DNA of 54,043 nt from the NCBI GenBank assembly GCA_026389845.1, contig JAPLHB010000046.1, forward strand, positions 1-54,043, read 5' to 3'. The DNA is from Chloroflexota bacterium (GTDB lineage: Bacteria > Chloroflexota > Anaerolineae > CG2-30-64-16). Each line of letters starts with the position of its first letter. Position 1 is the stretch's first letter. The notes beneath the pieces are model-generated. The model made no database searches. It had not been told where the DNA came from and saw only the letters and a program-made list of their open reading frames with translations. Positions 34,951 to 42,151 of the stretch are shown piece after piece. A program made the translations under genes and the position numbers.

Positions 34951-36399
34951 CTATGCCGCTTCGGCGCGGCGCCAGAGCACATCGGCAATCGCTGCCTCCG
35001 CTGCCGCAGGCAGCAAGGGAACCTGATGTTCATCCAGGATGCGCCTGGCCCATTCGTTGGCGCGTGTCGCCATATCCTTGCTGCCCCGCTTCGTCCAGTT
35101 GTCGTAACGCATCCGGTCAATGACGCGTGGCCGCCACTGGGCCTTCTTCCAGTTTTCCAGCGTGTGGTCATCGGCAAAGAAGCCGCCGCCCGGCCGCGCC
35201 CGGTGAATCGCCTCGCGGGCCAGGGTACGCTCGCTGACTTCCACACCGTCCACGATGAAGCGCGTGTGCCGGATGATTTCATCGCAGATGACCACTTGCT
35301 CCATGGACGACGTGCTGCCGTATTCCATGTACCCCACGTCGTGCACCACGTTGCAGCGGCTCAAGAGGGCGCTCATAATCGTAGCCGTCGCCTCGAAGCC
35401 GGCCTGCGCATCCACCACCTTGCTGTCAGTAGCGCCGGCGCCGCCCCAGACCGGCAGCTTATAGAAACGAGCCATGTCGCTGATCGCCGCCATGGCTTGT
35501 GCCCAATCCGGCGCGCCATAGGCGATGATGGTGGATTGCATGTCGAGGGCGGCCACGTTCATGCCATACAGGAACGGCGTCCCCGGCCGCACCAACTGCG
35601 TGAGCAGAAGGCCGACCAGGCATTCGGCGTTGCCCAACGCCAGCGCGCCGGCCATGGTGATCGGGCCGCCGCCGCCCGTGTTGGGGGAAGGCAGATACGC
35701 GCCCGGGATCCCCTTCTCGGCGCAGAACATCAAGTTACCGACCGATTCCTGGTTAAACAACAACGGCGAGATCGGCTCAGCGTAGAGCAGCATGAAGGGC
35801 TTGGCGCGTAACTCCGCCTCACCGCCGGCAACGGCGCAGGCGATGGTGTAGATGTCCTCCATGTCCTGGCGGTTTTGGGCGGTGTAGACGTTGGGTTTCA
35901 CGGAGCCCCGGATCATCTGGATGAAGCTGTGGACGTAGTGATCCATCGCCGGCACATCGCTCGGCGTGCCCATGGACATCACGAAGTCAATCTGGTCCAG
36001 CCCGTCACAAAGCCGGGCGAAGCGCCGGACATCCTCGGCCACCGAGGCGCGCCGCTCGCGGGTCTCCACATCGAGCGTGAACATGCAATCCGAGCCTGTC
36101 CCGAAGTAGACCTTGCCCTCCTCCAGCGGCATAGTCAGTTGGCCCAACCGGTTGTGCATGGGGATGCGGGACGGCGCAGTGCGCAGGGCCTGCGTCACCA
36201 GGAGTTCGGGAATCTTGATGCGGTCACCCGACTGCCAGGCGCCGGCATCGAGCAGCAGCCTGCGGGCGCCCTCGTGCCGCATTTCGATGCCGGTTCCCCA
36301 TAGGATATCGAGGCTGGCGTTGTGAATCGTGCGAGTCTGCTCATCTGAAAGCATGCGCAGAGTAGGCCGGAGGGTTGGACATGCGATCTGTTGGGTCAT
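34951..36399 (-). CDS. Trimethylamine methyltransferase (MttB) superfamily protein
   Basis: 482 residues. Resembles the MttB superfamily, including the non-pyrrolysine members that demethylate betaines onto a corrinoid protein: GTGIEM near the start, PSDVPAMDHYVHSF, TGGGGPITMAGALALGNAE and LSRCNVVHDVGYMEYG. No in-frame TAG (pyrrolysine) is present. The C-terminal tail (DEHQVPLLPAAAEAAI) is typical. No corrinoid protein or activase gene is adjacent, so its methyl acceptor must be encoded elsewhere. A fragment of a second family member lies just upstream. Substrate unknown; quaternary amines such as glycine betaine are likely. Confidence 0.88.
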   Translation of the reverse strand: MTQQIACPTLRPTLRMLSDEQTRTIHNASLDILWGTGIEMRHEGARRLLLDAGAWQSGDRIKIPELLVTQALRTAPSRIPMHNRLGQLTMPLEEGKVYFGTGSDCMFTLDVETRERRASVAEDVRRFARLCDGLDQIDFVMSMGTPSDVPAMDHYVHSFIQMIRGSVKPNVYTAQNRQDMEDIYTIACAVAGGEAELRAKPFMLLYAEPISPLLFNQESVGNLMFCAEKGIPGAYLPSPNTGGGGPITMAGALALGNAECLVGLLLTQLVRPGTPFLYGMNVAALDMQSTIIAYGAPDWAQAMAAISDMARFYKLPVWGGAGATDSKVVDAQAGFEATATIMSALLSRCNVVHDVGYMEYGSTSSMEQVVICDEIIRHTRFIVDGVEVSERTLAREAIHRARPGGGFFADDHTLENWKKAQWRPRVIDRMRYDNWTKRGSKDMATRANEWARRILDEHQVPLLPAAAEAAIADVLWRRAEAA

Positions 36400-36412
36400 C
36401 AGCGACTCTCCC

Positions 36413-36532
36413 TATGCGCTTTACCCAGCCGATGATCTCGTTCAACATGACCATGGACGCTGGACTGCCGATCGGGCCGGCGCCCATGTAGCCGACATCA
36501 TGGATCAGGTTTGCGCCGTCGAGCGCGGCCAT
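36413..36532 (-). pseudogene. Fragment of a second mttB-like gene
   Basis: About 40 codons read DGANLIHDVGYMGAG and SPASMVMLNEIIGWVKRI, matching the region NVVHDVGYMEYG...VICDEIIRHTRF of the intact neighbour but not identical to it. Sequence before and after does not continue the homology. It is therefore a remnant of a tandem paralogue, probably reduced by deletion. Confidence 0.72.
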
Positions 36533-36549
36533 TCAGAATGACGCGTATG

Positions 36550-37374
36550 CTACGGGGCAAACTCCCACATCAGCGCGAGCGCGGCGATGCTAATCAGGCC
36601 GTATTCCAGCACCACGCGCCGCCTGATGCGTCCCTGCAAGGCGTTCTGCGAAAGGCCGACGATGTTGTAGAACAGGAGCAACAGCACCAGGCCGCCGGTC
36701 AGGCTGTCGAGCCGCCAGTAGTTCAGCGCCCAGGTGGCCTGACCCAGGACCAAGCCGGCGATGCCCGCATACAGGGTGATGAGCAGGGCCGGCCGCTCGC
36801 TGCCGCGCAACAATTCCAGTGCCAGCAGGCTGCTCACCAGCATCACTTCGGTGGCCGAGACGATGCTGCGTACCCGCGTGCGATAGACGACCAGGAATAG
36901 GAGCAGCGCCGCCACGTAGGTCAACGCGTTCAGGGCCAGGCGGGCGCGGCGGTAGCCTGTGGCGAACGGGTCAATGGTGTAATAGAGACCCGCCAGGCTC
37001 AACCCCAGCAGGGCGCCGGTGATGGTTAACCCCGCCAGCCAATAGAGGCGGGAAGGCGCCACCGGCAGGATCAGCAAGGCTACCGAGATCAGCGCCACCG
37101 GTAGCGCCCAGTAGACCCAATGGCTGCGCAGCTCCCCGATGAAACCGCGCGGATGGGCGCGCACGATCGCCTCGGCGCCGGTGGCGACCAACCCAGCCAG
37201 CAGCAGGCCAAGCAACGTGTTCGTGGTCAACGTGAACGTGACTGGCGAACCGAACACTGTTGCGGCAATGGAGCGTGACGGCAACACTAGCAGCCGTTGG
37301 GCCGCCAACCCGATCAACGTCACCCACACGAGCACGCTGGCCCGGTCGCGATAGTCAATGGAGAACATGGACAT
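36550..37374 (-). CDS. Unknown polytopic membrane protein
   Basis: 274 residues, not recognised with confidence. About 8-9 hydrophobic helices with short loops; it begins MSMFSIDYRDRASVLVWVTL, and the third helix region has a GSPVTFTLTTNTLLGLLLAG stretch. Some similarity in style to DUF5656-type Chloroflexota membrane proteins, but I would not assign it. It is transcribed toward the mttB remnant and diverges from the CHAT gene. No enzymatic motif or charged catalytic residues in the helices are evident. Confidence 0.65.
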   Translation of the reverse strand: MSMFSIDYRDRASVLVWVTLIGLAAQRLLVLPSRSIAATVFGSPVTFTLTTNTLLGLLLAGLVATGAEAIVRAHPRGFIGELRSHWVYWALPVALISVALLILPVAPSRLYWLAGLTITGALLGLSLAGLYYTIDPFATGYRRARLALNALTYVAALLLFLVVYRTRVRSIVSATEVMLVSSLLALELLRGSERPALLITLYAGIAGLVLGQATWALNYWRLDSLTGGLVLLLLFYNIVGLSQNALQGRIRRRVVLEYGLISIAALALMWEFAP

Positions 37375-37398
37375 CCATTCTAGCCTTGCGCGGCGGCC

Positions 37399-37427
37399 TT
37401 GTCAATTTGCCCCATCCGGCGTATACT
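37399..37427 (+). promoter_or_regulatory. Promoter of the CHAT protease gene
   Basis: TTGTCA (37399-37404), 17-bp spacer, TATACT (37422-37427). The gene start is at 37572, giving a leader of about 140 nt that contains CAATCTACAATCTGCAATC repeats. Confidence 0.55.
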
Positions 37428-37571
37428 ATCCACTGTAAATCGTGCTATGAAAAACTCAGTCGCATAGGATCTTGTGCCCGCCTTGACGTCCACGAGACGC
37501 CCACAAGGGGCTATGCTACGACCGGTCAAATTAACTCCGCAATCTACAATCTGCAATCTGCAGGGGGGCCT

Positions 37572-38933
37572 GTGCGCTACAACAACTACACCATCACCAT
37601 CACCGAGCGTCAAGCAGGCGGCTATCCTGTTTCAGCCATGGCGGCAGATGGGGGGCGAGCCTGGTGCATGCTGCCGCCCGCCGATGCCGACCTGACGCAA
37701 CTGCTGTCTCAGGTGGCGCTGCTGCCCCCCAATGCCGGGGCGGAGGCGATCCTACTAGAAGCCGGCATCGGCCTGTTCCAGTGGCTGATCGTTGGTCCGC
37801 TGGAAACGCACTTCCGAGTGGCCTGGGATCGAGCCGAACAGGCTGGCCGCGGCCTCCGCTTGCGCCTGACAATTGATGCACCGGAGATCAACGCCTGGCC
37901 GTGGGAACTGCTCCACGATCCCAGCCGCGATTATGCGTTCGGCACGTCGGTCGCCACGCCACTCATGCGCTACCTCGACCGGGTGGATCAGTTCGGGCTG
38001 CCGATGGAATTGGCGACGGAGCTGCCCCTTGACCTCCTGCTGGCTATTCCCCAAGCTGCCGATCTCGACCTGGCACGCGAGCGGGCGGTGATTGAGCAGG
38101 CCGTCGCGCCGCTGGCGGGCGTGCTCAATTTGCACGTGTTGGACGGCCTGGTGACGCGTACGGGCCTTTCCGACAAGCTGATGTCCGGCCATTACGAGAT
38201 CGTCCACTTCAGCGGCCACGGCGGCTTCAGCGACGGCCGCAGCTACGTCGGTCTCAACCGGCCGGACGGCGCCACCGATTGGGCCGACAGTAGCGTCATC
38301 GTCCGGCTGTTCGGCAATCACCAGGCGCTCAAGCTCGGCGTGTTGAACGCCTGCCGCACCGGTCAGGCGAACGAGACGCAGGCGTTCGCCGGGCTGGCGA
38401 TGCAACTGCTGCGTAGCGGCGCACGCGCAGTGGTGGCGATGCAATACCCCCTCACCGACGAGGCGGCTCTGACGTTTGCCCGCGAGTTCTATCGCCAGCT
38501 CTGCACCGGCGAGCACGCGGGGCTGGTAGATGTGGCCGTGGCCCACGCCCGCAACATGCTGGCTGTGCTCTATCCAGGCGATCCGTGTTGCATCGCGCCC
38601 GTGCTCTACACCCACGCGACCGACGGGGAGATCTTCACCCTGCCCCGTGAGGCGGCCATCCGGGACGTACTCGACCCCAGTAGCCAAAGCGCGCGGATGG
38701 CGATGCTGGTCAGCTCGTTGCAAGCCAGCATGGACTTCGAAGAGAACTGGGCGTTGGCCGATCGGCCCAGACTGGAGGAGTGGCGGGCAATCTTGCGACA
38801 GGCGGAGAGTTCGTACCTGGCGCACGTGAGCGACTGGCGTCAGGACGTGCGCCAGGTCGCGCAGCAGGGTCTGGCGTTGGTGCAGGCGCGGCTGGCATCA
38901 CTGGAAATCGCGCTGGCAAAGGCCGTAAGCTGA
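37572..38933 (+). CDS. CHAT-domain (caspase-like) protease
   Basis: 453 residues. The start is GTG 37572 after a G-rich Shine-Dalgarno (GGGGGG). The CHAT core has the catalytic His in VHFSGHGG (H216) and the catalytic Cys in LNACRTGQ (C261), and continues with GARAVVAMQYPLTDEAA and FYRQLCTGE, the usual family landmarks. The N-terminal 200 residues (TERQAGGYPVSAM..., INAWPWELLHDP) form the usual preceding subdomain. No TPR, WD or membrane part is fused. CHAT proteases act in caspase-like signalling and in some phage-defence modules, cutting specific partner proteins. No clear substrate or sensor partner is adjacent, so its role is open. Confidence 0.88.
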   Translation: MRYNNYTITITERQAGGYPVSAMAADGGRAWCMLPPADADLTQLLSQVALLPPNAGAEAILLEAGIGLFQWLIVGPLETHFRVAWDRAEQAGRGLRLRLTIDAPEINAWPWELLHDPSRDYAFGTSVATPLMRYLDRVDQFGLPMELATELPLDLLLAIPQAADLDLARERAVIEQAVAPLAGVLNLHVLDGLVTRTGLSDKLMSGHYEIVHFSGHGGFSDGRSYVGLNRPDGATDWADSSVIVRLFGNHQALKLGVLNACRTGQANETQAFAGLAMQLLRSGARAVVAMQYPLTDEAALTFAREFYRQLCTGEHAGLVDVAVAHARNMLAVLYPGDPCCIAPVLYTHATDGEIFTLPREAAIRDVLDPSSQSARMAMLVSSLQASMDFEENWALADRPRLEEWRAILRQAESSYLAHVSDWRQDVRQVAQQGLALVQARLASLEIALAKAVS

Positions 38934-39004
38934 CAAGGTGGAGTGCGCTCGCTGAATCACCTTGTCACCCCTTCACCGTGTCACCCTGTCACCGTGTCAC
39001 CCTT

Positions 39005-40264
39005 TCACCCCAACAATCCTGGGAACACGCTGGCAATCACCAGGATGGCGGTGAGCACAATCAAGATCACGACCATCGCCCACGCCAGAGCGTTGAAGAT
39101 GCGGCCGTTGACGTATTTGCCCATCAGTCGCTTGTTGTTGATCAAGCTCAACATCGCGATCAGGATGACCGGCAGCAGCACGCCGTTGAGGGTTTGGCTG
39201 GCGAGCATCGTTTGCACCAGCGACTTGATCGGCAGCAAGATGACGGCCGCGCCCAGGACGATCAGCGCGGTGTAGATCGTGAAGAAGATGGGCGCTTCAC
39301 CCAGGTTGCGGCTGACACCGGCCTCCCACCCGAACGCTTCGCACACGACGTAAGCCGTCGAAAGGGGCAGGATTGCGGCCGAGAAGACCGAGGCGTTGAG
39401 CAGCCCCAACGCAAAGAGCGTGGCCGCGTAGCGCCCGGCCAGCGGACCGAGCGCCAACGCGGCATCCTTGGCGTTCTCGATGCGCACCCCACTGGCGTTC
39501 AGCGTCGCCGCGCAGGCGATAGTGATGAACGCGGCCACGACGACGGCAAAAATCGAACCGACGATCACGTCAATTCGCTCGTAGGCATATTCGGTGATCT
39601 TCAGGCCCTTATCCACGATAGACGACTGCTGGTAGAACTGCATCCACGGCGCGATGGTTGTGCCGATGATGGTCACGAACAGGGTGACGTAGCCGGCGTC
39701 AAACTGGAAGCTCGGCGTGATCGCGGCTCGTCCCACCGCATCCCACGGCGGCCGTGCCATGATGCCCGATGCCACGTAGGCTAGGTAGAGCGCACTGGCG
39801 ACCAAAAAAACGCGTTCCACCGACTTGTAATCGGCCTTGACGATCAGCACCCACACGAGGATAGCCGCCAGCGGCACCGAGATGTATTTGCTGATGCCGA
39901 AGATCTCCATGCTGGCGGCCACGCCAGCAAACTCGCTGACAGTGTTGGCGAGATTGGCAAAGACGAGGACCCCGATGATGAGCGCCGTGATTTTCACCCC
40001 CATGCGCTCGCGGATCAGATCGGCCAAGCCCTTGCCGGTGACGACGCCTAGCCGCGCGCTCATCTCCTGGATGATGATGAGCGCCAGGGCCACCAGCGGC
40101 ATCATCCAGAGCAGAGTATAGCCGTAGTGCGCGCCGGCCACAGAATAGGTGGTGATGCCGCCGGCGTCGTTGTCCACGTTCGCGGTGATGATCCCCGGCC
40201 CGACGACGGCCAGCAGCAGCGCCAGGCGGATGCGCAGCGGTTTGATGCGTTGGGATAAGGTCAT
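39005..40264 (-). CDS. Nramp-family divalent metal transporter (atypical clade)
   Basis: 419 residues with about 11 membrane helices. The TM1 metal motif is NVDNDAGG where classical Nramps have DPGN, and the TM6 motif is TTIAPWMQFYQQ where they have MPH, so metal choice may differ from Mn2+/Fe2+. AAGGAA precedes the ATG. It lies 94 bases after a soluble MgtE_N/CBS protein in the same direction, almost certainly co-transcribed. Known families: Nramp proteins couple metal uptake to H+; related proteins transport Mg2+. Which metal is carried here is inference only. Short TGTCACC repeats fill the gap to the CHAT gene. Confidence 0.87.
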   Translation of the reverse strand: MTLSQRIKPLRIRLALLLAVVGPGIITANVDNDAGGITTYSVAGAHYGYTLLWMMPLVALALIIIQEMSARLGVVTGKGLADLIRERMGVKITALIIGVLVFANLANTVSEFAGVAASMEIFGISKYISVPLAAILVWVLIVKADYKSVERVFLVASALYLAYVASGIMARPPWDAVGRAAITPSFQFDAGYVTLFVTIIGTTIAPWMQFYQQSSIVDKGLKITEYAYERIDVIVGSIFAVVVAAFITIACAATLNASGVRIENAKDAALALGPLAGRYAATLFALGLLNASVFSAAILPLSTAYVVCEAFGWEAGVSRNLGEAPIFFTIYTALIVLGAAVILLPIKSLVQTMLASQTLNGVLLPVILIAMLSLINNKRLMGKYVNGRIFNALAWAMVVILIVLTAILVIASVFPGLLG

Positions 40265-40358
40265 AGAGCAATTCCTTGATGAAAGATGAACGACGGACGA
40301 CGAAGGACGAAGGGCTGTCGTCGTCCGTCGTCCGTCATCCGTCGTTGGTCGTTCGTCA

Positions 40359-41615
40359 TCACCGGTACATCCGCGGCAGCCGTTTCTTCCACGCCGTCGG
40401 GATGATCTTGTCTAACGCGTCGTCGGCGGTGACGATGCCGTGGAGCTTCCCGGCCTCATCAACGACGGGGATCGCCAGCAAGTTGTACTTTGAAATCGCC
40501 TGAGCCACGTCATCCTGGCTGTCTTGCAAGCCGACCGTGACGACGCGCTCGTGCATGAACTGGCTGACGGGCGTCTGGGGTCGGGCCAGCACCAAGTCTT
40601 GCAGCGAGAATACACCGAGCAAACGGTCGCTCGGATCGGTCACGTAGACGTAGAAGATCGTTTCCGCCTCGTCGGCCGTTTCCCGCAGGTAGGCAATGGC
40701 CCGGTCGGCGGTCAGATCAGGCCGGATGGCGACGAACTCGGTGGTCATGATGCCGCCCGCCGACTCTTCGGGGTAGGCCAGCAGCTTACGGACGTCCGCC
40801 GCCTCGTCTTTCTCCATCAGGTTTAGGAGGTCTTTGCTGCGGCCCTCGGGCAACTCGGCCAGCAGATCGGCGGCTTCGTCGGGGGCCATCTCTTCCAGGA
40901 GATCGGCCACCCGCTCGTCGGGCATGGATTCGACCAGGCTGGCCTGGAACTCCGGCTCGACCTCTTCCAGGGCGTCGGCCACGGTCTCCACGTCCAACGT
41001 TTCAAGCAGCTTGCTGCTCTCCATCCGGCTGAGGTCGCTGATGATCTCGGCCAGGTCGGCCGGGTGCAGATCGGCAATCTTGGCGCTCGGGACCTTGAGG
41101 CGCAGCGATTGATCGCCGGGCAGCAATTCCACGGCATCCCACGAGACGATGTTGGATGTCAACCGCCGCCCCAGGCGGCCGGCTACTCGCTCGGTGGTCT
41201 TCGCCAACCCCAACCGGCGCATCAGCCCCAGCCCACCGATATCCACATTGGCGACGTAGAAGTGGCCGTTGACGCGTACTACCTCCAAGTCGTTGACGCG
41301 CACTACACGCATGCCGTCGGTGTCAATGATCTGCTTGTCCAGCACGTCCCGCACCAGGTAGAGGTCATGCTCGCCGGGACGGTAGGGAACGACGTCTTGC
41401 AGGCGCTTGTTCAGCGGGACGGCGGGCGCGATCAGCACCGCGACGTCGGCGATCGGCACCAGCAAATCGGCCCCGCCGCGCCTGACGAGGATCGCTATCA
41501 CTTGCGGGTGTTGCAGGCCGGTATGAGTCTTGGCGACCACGTCCTCCAGCCGGCCGACGCGCTCGCCATTCACGTCGGCTACGACCTTGCCGGTCAGTTC
41601 GCTCAAATAGGCCAT
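40359..41615 (-). CDS. PRC barrel-MgtE_N-CBS regulatory protein without a channel
   Basis: 418 residues. Two PRC-barrel-like segments (about 1-75 and 90-160; VVADVNGERVGRLEDVV), an MgtE intracellular N-domain (about 190-300, superhelix with HPADLAEIISDL, MAPDEAADLLAELP), then a CBS pair (about 300-410). In Mg2+ channels of the MgtE family the N-domain and CBS pair sense Mg2+ and are followed by membrane helices; here the protein ends after the CBS pair, so it is soluble. The strong GGAGGG decides ATG 41615. With the Nramp-like transporter next door, a transporter-gating role is an attractive inference. It is preceded by a leader of about 480 nt. Confidence 0.88.
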   Translation of the reverse strand: MAYLSELTGKVVADVNGERVGRLEDVVAKTHTGLQHPQVIAILVRRGGADLLVPIADVAVLIAPAVPLNKRLQDVVPYRPGEHDLYLVRDVLDKQIIDTDGMRVVRVNDLEVVRVNGHFYVANVDIGGLGLMRRLGLAKTTERVAGRLGRRLTSNIVSWDAVELLPGDQSLRLKVPSAKIADLHPADLAEIISDLSRMESSKLLETLDVETVADALEEVEPEFQASLVESMPDERVADLLEEMAPDEAADLLAELPEGRSKDLLNLMEKDEAADVRKLLAYPEESAGGIMTTEFVAIRPDLTADRAIAYLRETADEAETIFYVYVTDPSDRLLGVFSLQDLVLARPQTPVSQFMHERVVTVGLQDSQDDVAQAISKYNLLAIPVVDEAGKLHGIVTADDALDKIIPTAWKKRLPRMYR

Positions 41616-41635
41616 AGTCTCCCTCCTGAATCCTG

Positions 41636-41669
41636 ACGTGCCTGGCACTTTCGAAAGTGCCAGGCACGT
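41636..41669. repeat. 34-bp perfect palindrome near the start codon
   Basis: ACGTGCCTGGCACTTT, CG-centred, AAAGTGCCAGGCACGT, fully palindromic. It lies about 20 bases upstream of the metal-regulator ATG, before its Shine-Dalgarno, where folding in RNA could affect translation. It may instead be a dispersed palindrome. Confidence 0.88.
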
Positions 41670-41778
41670 GCGCTCTTACGAATCAGCCGCAGAGCCAGGG
41701 CGCGGCCAGACCACGTCCACCGGAAACCGGTGACCGGGCATTGTGCCGTGGGTTCGGCGCGTGTTGAAGGTGCAAGGG

Positions 41779-41827
41779 CAAAACCCGCTTCACGGCTGCC
41801 TCCGCAATTATGACAGCAGAAGCGGGT
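41779..41827 (-). terminator. Possible intrinsic terminator within the leader
   Basis: Minus strand: ACCCGCTTC (41827-41819), internal CTGC/GCAG pairing, GAAGCGGGT (41791-41783), then TTTT. A terminator inside a leader suggests attenuation. Confidence 0.4.
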
Positions 41828-42100
41828 CAAGGGTGCTGCCGGCTCATCCGATCAGACGCTCCGGCGGCCAAGCGGGCTAGACCCGCGCGAGGATCCGGAC
41901 GGAGATGGCTGGATGGAATGAACGGCAGCCGGCTTGCCGGCCCCGGCCGTATTTAGTTTTCCGGCGGCCCGCCGGACGGGTACTACTGGGCAATTGATCG
42001 GTAGACATCGGGACTCACATAATTGCGCCGGGGAACGTATCCGGCGCTCGGCCGATACAACGTCGCGCCATCAAATTCCGACTTGTTACCGGCCGCGCAA

Positions 42101-42128
42101 ATTCTACTCCGCTTGGGTCGAATGTCAA
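42101..42128 (-). promoter_or_regulatory. Promoter of the metal-transport operon
   Basis: Minus strand: TTGACA (42128-42123), 16-bp spacer, TAGAAT (42106-42101). It sits just after the stop of the murE-like gene. Confidence 0.6.
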
Positions 42129-42151
42129 ATCTGGGGGCTGGAAGCTGGAGA

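Larger units (their letters stand above)
41616..42094 (-). other. Long leader of the metal-transport operon, riboswitch-like but unassigned
   Basis: No open frame of note in 536 bases. From the promoter at 42128-42101 the transcript would carry about 480 nt before the first gene. It can form many GC-rich stems, including a 9-bp hairpin ACCCGCTTC/GAAGCGGGT followed by TTTT on the transcript strand (41827-41779), which looks like an intrinsic terminator, and a 34-bp palindrome near the start codon. I compared it by eye with M-box (Mg2+) and yybP-ykoY (Mn2+) consensus cores and saw no match. Confidence 0.4.

Noticed and set aside
34951..36399. Pyrrolysine-containing MttB
   Set aside because: There is no in-frame TAG within the gene; it fits the non-pyrrolysine branch.
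41616..42100. M-box or yybP-ykoY riboswitch
   Set aside because: Conserved core strings of both classes were not found by eye. Kept only as an unassigned leader.
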